Below, piece by piece: positions 1 to 6,464 of a DNA stretch of 64,000 nt. The translations under genes and the position numbers were made by a program. Source of the DNA: Saprospiraceae bacterium. Lineage in GTDB: Bacteria; Bacteroidota; Bacteroidia; Chitinophagales; Saprospiraceae. Each line of letters begins with the position of its first letter. Within the stretch, counting starts at the first letter, position 1. Location: positions 186,001 to 250,000 of the forward strand of contig CATQHI010000002.1 in NCBI GenBank assembly GCA_958295895.1. Direction: 5' to 3'. The notes under the pieces were generated by a model. That model was given only the letters and a program-made list of their open reading frames with translations, did not search any database and had not been told where the DNA came from.

Positions 1-648
1 ACTACGTAGCCCCTCCACCCACTCCCGAAAATGCGGACACCGTTCCAGCAGCCGCTCCATCCCGATCTCCTGCGCCAGTATGGCCCCATAGACAACCTTG
101 TCGTAGATCGGTAATATTCGCTCTAACCGCTTTGAGGGCGCGGTCACTTTACTATCATTGATGTCCTCCGGATTCGGGTAGGCGGCAGCAATCCGATCCA
201 GCTCAGCGGCATCCGCAAACTCTGTAACGGAAAAGTTGTCATGGAAGACCTTCACGTGACTGAATAGCAGCGCTTCAAATTCGTGCAACTGGATGTACGG
301 TACGAACCGGTGGCGTAGCTCCTCCGCGAGCGCTTCCTGCATTCCTGACTCCATCCCCTGGACCCGGTTAGTAGAGGTAGCTGATCCTATTTCAACAAAC
401 CCCGGTACCTCATGCTTCTTCCGAATACCGTATAGATCGATGAAGGTGGTAACGTAGGCAGCCGTATCCTGCTTAAGGTGCATCTCCAGTTGTCGCTTCA
501 GGACCGCCCACTGCACCATGCCCCCGCGGCTTTGCTTTATCAGGGGTGGTTGAACCTGAATACCGAATGGCAGCAGGTACGGTCCCAGCATATCCCGGCA
601 AAACTCCCGCTCCGTCTCCCCCTCACAAACAACAATCAATCGCGTCAC
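1..648 (-). CDS. DUF4276 family protein (partial, runs off left edge)
   Basis: I translated this frame by hand from a GTG at 648. The 216 visible codons begin TRLIVVCEGETEREFC and continue with YVTTFIDLYGIRK and PYIQLHEFEALLFS, which are typical of DUF4276. That family is thought to adopt a Toprim-like nuclease fold; this is family knowledge, and the catalytic acidic residues cannot be proved here. The visible length is already close to the usual size of the family, so little is probably missing. The GTG start overlaps the TGA stop of the upstream ATPase (GTGA), which implies translational coupling and a joint function. The likely role is effector of an ATPase-plus-nuclease defence pair placed in a type I restriction operon. 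The function is inferred from context. Confidence 0.8.
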   Translation of the reverse strand, partial: MTRLIVVCEGETEREFCRDMLGPYLLPFGIQVQPPLIKQSRGGMVQWAVLKRQLEMHLKQDTAAYVTTFIDLYGIRKKHEVPGFVEIGSATSTNRVQGMESGMQEALAEELRHRFVPYIQLHEFEALLFSHVKVFHDNFSVTEFADAAELDRIAAAYPNPEDINDSKVTAPSKRLERILPIYDKVVYGAILAQEIGMERLLERCPHFREWVEGLRS

Positions 649-1700
649 GGCTGCCCTCCTTGGATGATGTTCCTACTCCATAGATCGCCGAGTGTATACT
701 CCTCTAGCCACTGTTCGAGTTCTTCCGCCCGTAGGCGATTGAATTGACTGGCCCCGTCTACATTATCTACGGTGATGATATCCCCTGGTTCAAAGTGGCT
801 GATTAGGGTGGTAGATTGCGTAGCCACGATCACTTTGCTTCCCCGTTGGCTAGCTTGTTTGATCATTCCGGCAAGCTTAGCAATGGCTACGGGGTGTAAG
901 CCTAGCTCGGGCTCATCAATAATGATGAGTTTGGGTAGTTCGGGCTGTAAGAATAGCGTAGTAAGTGCGATGAACCTAAGTGTGCCGTCCGAAAGATCGT
1001 CTGGACCATAGACGTAATCGCTGTAACGATCACGCCACTGAAGTCTAACAAAGTCGTTTTCGTTGGGCTGGAAGAAGAAGTCCTCAAAATAGTCTGCAAC
1101 GGATCGAATAACTTTGATAATACGGCGATAAGCGCTACCCTCAAATGCGCGTATCCTATGAAGTATTGATGCAAGATTAATTCCGTTAAAATATAGATAG
1201 TACGCATCATTAGCTAGATGGGTCATCTGTGTAAACGGTGAGTTACTACTTGTATCCTCAAAATGGTATACTCTGAGGTTTTTCAAAAATTCTAACAGCG
1301 AGTGCGTCTTGTGACTTAACCCAAGACGGTGTAAGTTTGATTCCTTGCCGGACGCACCAAGTTGTTCGCAAGCACCCTGATAGCAAAACTCTTCTTTCTC
1401 AAAATGAAACGCATTGTCGCGCTCAATCAAACTAAAGCTATAGGATATTATGTCGCCTAGCTTTAGAACAGCAGCTAGTTCCAAAACAGCTTTTTGGCCA
1501 TGATAAAGCTGTCTTCTCGTACCGCCGGCTAAATTTACTGAAGACTCAAGGCGCTCAGCACGAAGAGTGCTTAGAAAATTGAAAAAAGAAATAAAATTAC
1601 TCTTCCCAGCCCCATTCCCCCCAATCAACACATTGATCGGCCGAATCTCCACCGTCTGGTCCCTGATCGACTTATACCCCCTGATCGTAATCTCATCCAT
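645..1700 (-). CDS. AAA family ATPase (AAA_15/AAA_21, OLD/SMC-like), partner of DUF4276
   Basis: The protein has 351 residues. The N-terminus MDEITIRGYKSIRD is typical of RecF/SMC-like ATPases. Walker A is GGNGAGKSN at residues 27-35. An ABC-type signature, DLSDGTLRF, lies near residue 240, and Walker B is LIIIDEPELGLHP near 260. A late IVATQSTTLISHF segment fits the H-loop/switch region. The middle part (about 60-230) is poorly conserved, as expected for the sensor or coiled-coil part of these ATPases. It starts 36 bp after hsdS and its stop overlaps the DUF4276 start, so it is probably transcribed with hsdM-hsdS. By analogy with AriA of PARIS and with other ATPase-Toprim pairs, it may sense a phage product and control the DUF4276 protein. 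Family assignment is firm; the defence role is inferred. Confidence 0.85.
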   Translation of the reverse strand: MDEITIRGYKSIRDQTVEIRPINVLIGGNGAGKSNFISFFNFLSTLRAERLESSVNLAGGTRRQLYHGQKAVLELAAVLKLGDIISYSFSLIERDNAFHFEKEEFCYQGACEQLGASGKESNLHRLGLSHKTHSLLEFLKNLRVYHFEDTSSNSPFTQMTHLANDAYYLYFNGINLASILHRIRAFEGSAYRRIIKVIRSVADYFEDFFFQPNENDFVRLQWRDRYSDYVYGPDDLSDGTLRFIALTTLFLQPELPKLIIIDEPELGLHPVAIAKLAGMIKQASQRGSKVIVATQSTTLISHFEPGDIITVDNVDGASQFNRLRAEELEQWLEEYTLGDLWSRNIIQGGQP

Positions 1701-1736
1701 AGCACATGCCTTGCTTCACTCCCTTAAGGTACGCCC

Positions 1737-2909
1737 TCACACAAACATCCCCTGCAACAACCCCCGCTTAAACGCCACCGCCCCCGCCAGCTGCCGCTCC
1801 ACCAGCCCAATGCGGGCGTCGAGAGCGCGTAGGAAGGTGGCGATGCGGCGTTGCTCGGGGAGGGGTGGATACGGAATTTTGAGTGCAGCAAAAGCGCCAT
1901 AGCTTATCTGCTTGCCTTCGCGGATACCTACTGTAGTTTTGCTGAGTCGTTCGACAAAACGGTCTTTCTTAAAATATGCTTTATAGAAGTCATCGACAAT
2001 GGGCCGGATTGGCTTCAAGATAGTATAAGCAGGACTACATATACCCCTTATATCTGAGTATTCAATTCCACCCTGAAAAGACCGGAGGCTTATGATGAAG
2101 TCTCCTTTGTCAATTATTTTATACGATTGAATGCTTTTCGCTGAGGTTAGTATGTCTTTATCTAGGTCGTCTCGATAGACCGTGCCTTGATCTTGGGTTA
2201 TCGCTAAAATGGGTAACTCGCCATTATGGTTCTTATTGGATACACTACGAAACAAGTCCCCCGCCTTAATTACCTCCCACGATTTAAACTTCTCGGGTCC
2301 CATCAAAACCTGCATCACCCCCCGCTTATACCGCTCCAAGGCCGCCACCTGCCGCCGCAGCTCCGCCAGCCGGCCATCCACTGCGGTGAGGAAGGCGGCG
2401 ATCTTTTGTTGCTCGGGGAGGGTGGGGAGATTAATCTTAAAGCTTTTATACTCTCTAGCGTTTAGTCCGGGTTGCCCGCTACGCATAGACATCACACCTA
2501 CCCACTTCCTATAATTAGCGGTATCAAAGTTATTGTAAACGAAATATGGATTGGCGTTTCTTATGTGAATTTTGATAAGAAATCCAGCAAAGTAAAGCTT
2601 ACCATCTTCTACAGCATATATATACGACTTCCCAGTGCTGGCTCCAGTTCTGGCTACTAAAATATCACCTTCTACTACTTGATACTCTGCGCTGTAAGGT
2701 TTCTCAGGAGATGTAAGTGGATTAGGTATAAACCTACCAGTAGGATCATCTATGTCTGTTATACGGATATACTTGTTCTCCCCGTCGAACTGTATAGCTG
2801 CGCGGTTCAAACCATACATCACATCACTTGCAATATTACCCAGACTTGTCTCACGCCAAGCGCCCCCAAACTCCCCAAACCGTATCCTAGGCACCAACTC
2901 GCTCTTCAT
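1737..2909 (-). CDS. hsdS: type I restriction enzyme specificity subunit HsdS
   Basis: This 390-residue S subunit carries two target-recognition domains that set the sequence methylated and cut by the HsdM/HsdR complex. Each ends in the conserved dimer-helix motif: LPTLPEQQKIAAFL with the following ERYKRGVMQ helix in the middle, and PPLPEQRRIATFL followed by FKRGLLQGMFV at the C-terminus. The full two-domain length argues for a functional subunit. I chose ATG 2909 (MKSELVPRIRFGEF), which matches the usual HsdS N-terminus. A GTG at 2933 is also in frame but lies inside a copy of the dispersed GCAGGTGCAA motif. It follows hsdM on the same strand, separated by an inverted-repeat cluster. Confidence 0.93.
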   Translation of the reverse strand: MKSELVPRIRFGEFGGAWRETSLGNIASDVMYGLNRAAIQFDGENKYIRITDIDDPTGRFIPNPLTSPEKPYSAEYQVVEGDILVARTGASTGKSYIYAVEDGKLYFAGFLIKIHIRNANPYFVYNNFDTANYRKWVGVMSMRSGQPGLNAREYKSFKINLPTLPEQQKIAAFLTAVDGRLAELRRQVAALERYKRGVMQVLMGPEKFKSWEVIKAGDLFRSVSNKNHNGELPILAITQDQGTVYRDDLDKDILTSAKSIQSYKIIDKGDFIISLRSFQGGIEYSDIRGICSPAYTILKPIRPIVDDFYKAYFKKDRFVERLSKTTVGIREGKQISYGAFAALKIPYPPLPEQRRIATFLRALDARIGLVERQLAGAVAFKRGLLQGMFV

Positions 2910-2929
2910 TTCCTCGTTCGATTTACTTT

Positions 2930-2944
2930 GCACCTGCGGCCGCG
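2930..2944 (-). repeat. partial copy of the dispersed GC-rich motif upstream of hsdS
   Basis: Reading on the minus strand, the segment ends GCAGGTGCAAAG and matches the dispersed 20-bp motif over its 3' part (GGCCGCAGGTGCAA), then diverges. It lies about 20 bp upstream of the hsdS ATG and would supply an in-frame GTG codon if that start were used. Confidence 0.5.
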
Positions 2945-2950
2945 GTAAGG

Positions 2951-3035
2951 TAGTTCGGTAGTGCTGTAGTTCGGTAGTGCCGTCGCCGTAGGCGTTGCCC
3001 GGCGTGCACTACCGAACTACAAGACTACCGAACTA
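2951..3035. repeat. double inverted repeat between hsdM and hsdS
   Basis: Two direct copies of TAGTTCGGTAGTGC (2951-2964 and 2967-2980) face two inverted copies, GCACTACCGAACTA (3006-3019) and ACTACCGAACTA (3024-3035). A 25-bp centre that is itself partly self-complementary separates them. The whole can fold as a cruciform or RNA hairpin. The hsdM stop codon (3033-3035) lies inside the last arm. A single related copy occurs at about 62033-62055, upstream of the potassium channel gene. Confidence 0.85.
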
Positions 3036-4619
3036 AAAAGGTGGTTCAATGCCTAATTCCGCACAGAAGCCCGCAATCACCTCCGCATTCTCCGCCAACT
3101 CCCCATCCAAGGCCCGCAGCTCGGCACTCACCGCCGCCAGATCCACCGGCTCCTCCTCCTCGAAGGTGTCGACGTAGCGGGGGATGTTGAGGTTGTAGTC
3201 GTTTTCTTCTACTTCAGTGAGGGGGGCTACGTAGCTGTACTTTTCGGTGGTGACGCGGTCGCGGTAGGTGGTGACGATCTCGTCGATGTGCTTAGGTAAG
3301 AGTACGTTCTGGTTCTTGGCCTTCTCGAAGTGGGCGCTGGCGTCGATGAACAGCAGGTCGTCGGGCTGCTCGCGGCACTTTTTGAACACCAGGATGCAGG
3401 TGGGAATACTGGTGCCGTAGAAGATGTTGGCGGGCAGACCGATGACGGCGTCGAGGTAGTTGCGCTCGGCGATCAGGAACTTGCGGATGTGGGCCTCGGC
3501 CCCGCCCCGGAAGAGCGCGCCGTGGGGGAGTACGACGGCCATCTGCCCATTCTCGGCCAGCTGGTGGACCATGTGCTGCACGAAGGCGAAGTCAGCCTTG
3601 CTTTTCGGCGCGAGCCTGCCGTAGGGACTAAAGCGATCGTCGCCGTTAAACAGGTCGCTGGCACTCCATTTGGCGGAAAAAGGCGGGTTAGCGACGATGG
3701 CCTCGAAGCGCTCGTCGGCGTGCTGCGGCCGCTCCAGGGTATCTTCCTGGCGGATGTCGAAGCGGTCGTACTTCACCCCGTGCATGATCATGTTCATGCG
3801 CGCCAGGTTGTAGGTGGTGCGGTTGAGCTCCTGACCGTAGAAGTAGGCCACGTTGTCGACCTCCCGGCGCACCCGCAGCAGCAACGAGCCGGAGCCACAG
3901 GTAGGGTCGTACACACTCCGCAGGCGGTGCTTGCCGGTCGTGACCAGGCGGGCCAGCACGGTACTCACCTCCTGGGGCGTATAGAACTCGCCGGCCTTCT
4001 TGCCCGCATTGCTGGCGAACTGTCCGATCAGGTACTCGTAGGCATCGCCCAGCACGTCGGTCTCGGTATCCTCCAGAGCAAAGTCGATGCGGTCGAGGTG
4101 GCCGAGCACGCGGCTGACCAGGGCGTTCTTGTCCCGCTCCGAGCGGCCCAGTTTGGAGCTCGTCAGGTCCAGGTCCTCGAAGAGCTTATCGAAGTCGTCC
4201 TCACTGGCCGTACCCATGGTCGAAGCCTCGATGTTGCGCAGGATGGCCGTCAGGTCCTCCAGGATAAAGTCCTCCCGCCGCGCGATGTGGTAAAACAGCT
4301 CGTCGGGCCGCAGGAAGTACCCTAGCTCATCCAGGCACGCCATGCGGATCGCCATTAGGTAGTCATCGTATTGCGGGGTCGCGGGTGCCAGGCCATCGTA
4401 CAAAAACCCGTCTGCCTCCTGCAGCAGCTTATCGTTCACGTAGTTCTCCAGCTGCTCGCTCAGGAATTTATAGAAGATGAAGCCCAGGATGTAGTCGCGA
4501 AAGTCGTCGGCATTCATCTTACCGCGCAGGGTGTTGGCGATGTTCCAGAGCTGGGTCTCTAGCTGGGCTTTGTGGTTTTGGGACACTCGGGTGAGGTGGG
4601 TTGCGGTAGGGAAAGGCAC
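3033..4619 (-). CDS. hsdM: type I restriction-modification system methyltransferase subunit HsdM
   Basis: This 528-residue N6-adenine methyltransferase combines an N-terminal HsdM_N helical domain (LWNIANTLRGKMNADDFRDY, residues 25-44) with an N6_Mtase catalytic domain. The SAM-binding motif is DPTCGSGSLLLRV at about residues 240-252 and the catalytic motif is VANPPFSAKW near 310. A GEFYTPQEVSTVLARL segment precedes motif I, as in the family. HsdM pairs with HsdS (next gene) to methylate host DNA, and with HsdR to cut unmodified DNA. HsdR is not in the window and probably lies beyond the left edge, after the ATPase/DUF4276 pair. The start at 4619 is upstream of the conserved N-terminus; a later start is possible. 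Confidence 0.95.
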   Translation of the reverse strand: MPFPTATHLTRVSQNHKAQLETQLWNIANTLRGKMNADDFRDYILGFIFYKFLSEQLENYVNDKLLQEADGFLYDGLAPATPQYDDYLMAIRMACLDELGYFLRPDELFYHIARREDFILEDLTAILRNIEASTMGTASEDDFDKLFEDLDLTSSKLGRSERDKNALVSRVLGHLDRIDFALEDTETDVLGDAYEYLIGQFASNAGKKAGEFYTPQEVSTVLARLVTTGKHRLRSVYDPTCGSGSLLLRVRREVDNVAYFYGQELNRTTYNLARMNMIMHGVKYDRFDIRQEDTLERPQHADERFEAIVANPPFSAKWSASDLFNGDDRFSPYGRLAPKSKADFAFVQHMVHQLAENGQMAVVLPHGALFRGGAEAHIRKFLIAERNYLDAVIGLPANIFYGTSIPTCILVFKKCREQPDDLLFIDASAHFEKAKNQNVLLPKHIDEIVTTYRDRVTTEKYSYVAPLTEVEENDYNLNIPRYVDTFEEEEPVDLAAVSAELRALDGELAENAEVIAGFCAELGIEPPF

Positions 4620-4871
4620 AAAGTAAGGCGTTCGGGTTCGACTACATCCAAGTCTGGTCAGCTGCAGCTTCTTGGTACCATTCCTAGTTAGGGGCGATAG
4701 TCAGTAGCAGCAATCCACTTAGTCAGTACGATGCGGAAGTCAAACCCTCCCTGCAATCCGCACTGGAGGTTGTCAAATCTTATGCTTTCCTCCGCGTTCG
4801 TTTCATACTTGCCGCTCCAGCTTCAGCTTGTACATCGATGTTTTCTGAAGCAAAGGGCCCCACACCGTAGC

Positions 4872-4891
4872 TTAACCGAATTTCCGGTTAA
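4872..4891 (+). promoter_or_regulatory. candidate palindromic operator upstream of the Crp-like gene
   Basis: A perfect inverted repeat, TTAACCG-6 bp-CGGTTAA, lies 12 bp before the ATG at 4904. Crp/Fnr proteins bind two-fold symmetric sites of about this span, so autoregulation is plausible, but the site is not a canonical Crp box. The rest of the 284-bp gap (4620-4903) holds nothing else that I can recognise. Confidence 0.4.
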
Positions 4892-4903
4892 TTCCTCCCC
4901 GCT

Positions 4904-5305
4904 ATGCACGCCCTACATGCCTACTTGCTCCGTTTCGTGCCAGAACTGACGGAGGCCGAATGGCAACTGCTGGCCGCAGCACTGCAAACACACCACCTGG
5001 CTCGGGGCGAACATTTCGTGCAGGCCGGCGAGCACCGGTCCGCACTGGCGCTGATGCTCACCGGCCAGCCCAGCCAGTTCAGCATTCAGGCCCTGACCGA
5101 CTGCGAGCTGGTCGTATTCGACTACGCCGTGCTACGCCGGCTCTACGACGAGTGGGCGGTGTACGGGCGCTTCGGCCGCCTGCTCGCCAGCGGTAAAACC
5201 AAAATCCTGGAGCGGATCCCGCAGCATCTGGTGGCTCATTATCTGGGTATTACGCCCGTATCATTGAGCCGCATCCGGGGCCGGGTGGCGCGGGATGCTG
5301 AGTAG
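4904..5305 (+). CDS. Crp/Fnr-like regulator with apparent internal deletions
   Basis: The 133-residue product aligns in pieces with Bacteroidota Crp/Fnr regulators, which are usually about 190 residues. The start of a cyclic-nucleotide-binding barrel (FVPELTEAEWQLLAAAL, ARGEHFVQAGE) runs straight into LTGQPSQFSIQALTDCELVVFDY. The second half of the barrel start, about 40 residues, is therefore absent. The dimer helix after RFGRLLAS is also shortened before the helix-turn-helix IPQHLVAHYLGITPVSLSRIR. Both losses keep the frame, and a palindrome remains upstream. It might be a decaying gene or a minimal DNA-binding protein that no longer senses a ligand. The next gene, DUF4260, may be its target. 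The domain assignment is clear; activity is doubtful. Confidence 0.7.
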   Translation: MHALHAYLLRFVPELTEAEWQLLAAALQTHHLARGEHFVQAGEHRSALALMLTGQPSQFSIQALTDCELVVFDYAVLRRLYDEWAVYGRFGRLLASGKTKILERIPQHLVAHYLGITPVSLSRIRGRVARDAE

Positions 5306-5402
5306 GACCAGTGCTTTTCTTAACTTTTGTTATCGTTGGCAGGGCCCAGGAAGCCGGACCTTTGGGGTGTTCACTTTGCAACTCCTATCAGGCTTTTCCC
5401 CC

Positions 5403-5753
5403 ATGAAATATACATTGAAAATCGAAGAACTGGCCCAGGTATTGTTCGCCCTCGTCGTGTTTACCCACTTGCCCTACGCCTGGTGGGTACTGCCCGTAAC
5501 TTTTCTGCTACCTGACCTGAGCATAGCTGGCTACCTGGCCGGGCCGCGGGTAGGCGCTTTTTGCTACAACCTGGTCCACCATAAAGCCCTGGCTGTAGCA
5601 CTGGGGGTTGGCGGTTGGTGGCTGGGTCAGCCCGTACTGCTGCTGGCCGGCACGGTGCTGCTCTTTCACATTGCCCTCGACCGGCTGCTGGGCTACGGTC
5701 TGAAGTATGCCACCGGCTTCCGGGACACGCACCTGGGCCGCATCGGTAAATAG
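5403..5753 (+). CDS. DUF4260 family membrane protein
   Basis: This is a small integral membrane protein of 116 residues. I chose the start at ATG 5403 (MKYTLKIEELAQVLFALVVF), which gives the normal length of the family; an upstream in-frame ATG at 5295 would add an unconserved 36-residue leader overlapping the Crp-like gene. Hydrophobic stretches (WWVLPVTFLLPDLSIAGYLAG, ALAVALGVGGWWLG, LLLAGTVLLFHIALDRLLG) give three or four membrane segments. The C-terminal GLKYATGFRDTHLGRIGK is the family hallmark. Its biochemical function is unknown. It follows the Crp-like regulator by about 100 bp. Confidence 0.85.
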   Translation: MKYTLKIEELAQVLFALVVFTHLPYAWWVLPVTFLLPDLSIAGYLAGPRVGAFCYNLVHHKALAVALGVGGWWLGQPVLLLAGTVLLFHIALDRLLGYGLKYATGFRDTHLGRIGK

Positions 5754-5795
5754 TCCCGATGGCTGTACTTTGACGCTTCACCAAAGCACCGCCAA

Positions 5796-6230
5796 ATGAG
5801 CAAGTACTATGTAATAGTGGCCTCCCTCGATCACGTCATGCATGCTGTTTCGGGTGGGTTCATTCAGGCCAATCATGGCAAACAGGGTCCCATGAGTAAA
5901 CTTCGGGAGGGCGACCGCATTGTCTGCTACTGCCCGCGTAGGGAGTTTGGCAAAAAGGAGGCCTTCCAGAAGTTTTGCGCACTCGGTACCGTACAGCCAG
6001 GAGAGGCCTACATTGGCGATATGGGCCACAAAGACTTCCAGCCTTATCGCCGTGACGTGCAGTACATTGAGGACGTAGGATATGCTCCTATTCGCCCGCT
6101 CATTGAGCAACTGAGCTTCATCACCGATTCGAAGAAGTGGGGTTTTCCATTCCGCCGGGGTTTCTTTGCGATCGACGAGGCAGACTTTCACCTCATCGAA
6201 ACGTCCATGATAAATGCCACGAAGTCATGA
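5796..6230 (+). CDS. EVE domain-containing protein
   Basis: This 144-residue single-domain protein begins YYVIVASLDHVMHAVSGGFIQ and contains KLREGDRIVCYCPR and YIGDMGHKDFQPYRR, matching the EVE/PUA-like fold (UPF0310). EVE domains bind modified bases in DNA or RNA and are often found near restriction-modification genes, and this gene is about 1.2 kb from hsdM. It stands alone on the plus strand, 42 bp after the DUF4260 gene. Whether it reads modified DNA here is inference. Confidence 0.9.
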   Translation: MSKYYVIVASLDHVMHAVSGGFIQANHGKQGPMSKLREGDRIVCYCPRREFGKKEAFQKFCALGTVQPGEAYIGDMGHKDFQPYRRDVQYIEDVGYAPIRPLIEQLSFITDSKKWGFPFRRGFFAIDEADFHLIETSMINATKS

Positions 6231-6464
6231 GTCTCATTCGATGACCCCCGACAGAAATCCGCGCACTGACTAACCGGGGGCTCATCGCCGAGCAACCCCA
6301 CCCCACTAGTAAACGAGCCCAGCAGGCTCGGTTGACTGTAGACACCTACTACGCTGCCGATAAGTCGGACTGTATTAACTAGAGCAACTCTACTCCTCCT
6401 CTCCACGCCACCGAAAGTAGTGCATGGTCCCTGCACCCATGACTGTTTGTAAAGGGGGGAGCAC

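Noticed and set aside
3330-4325. 331-codon plus-strand frame opposite hsdM
   Set aside because: It is antisense to a clearly conserved methyltransferase gene. The high GC content keeps antisense frames open; there is no independent signal.
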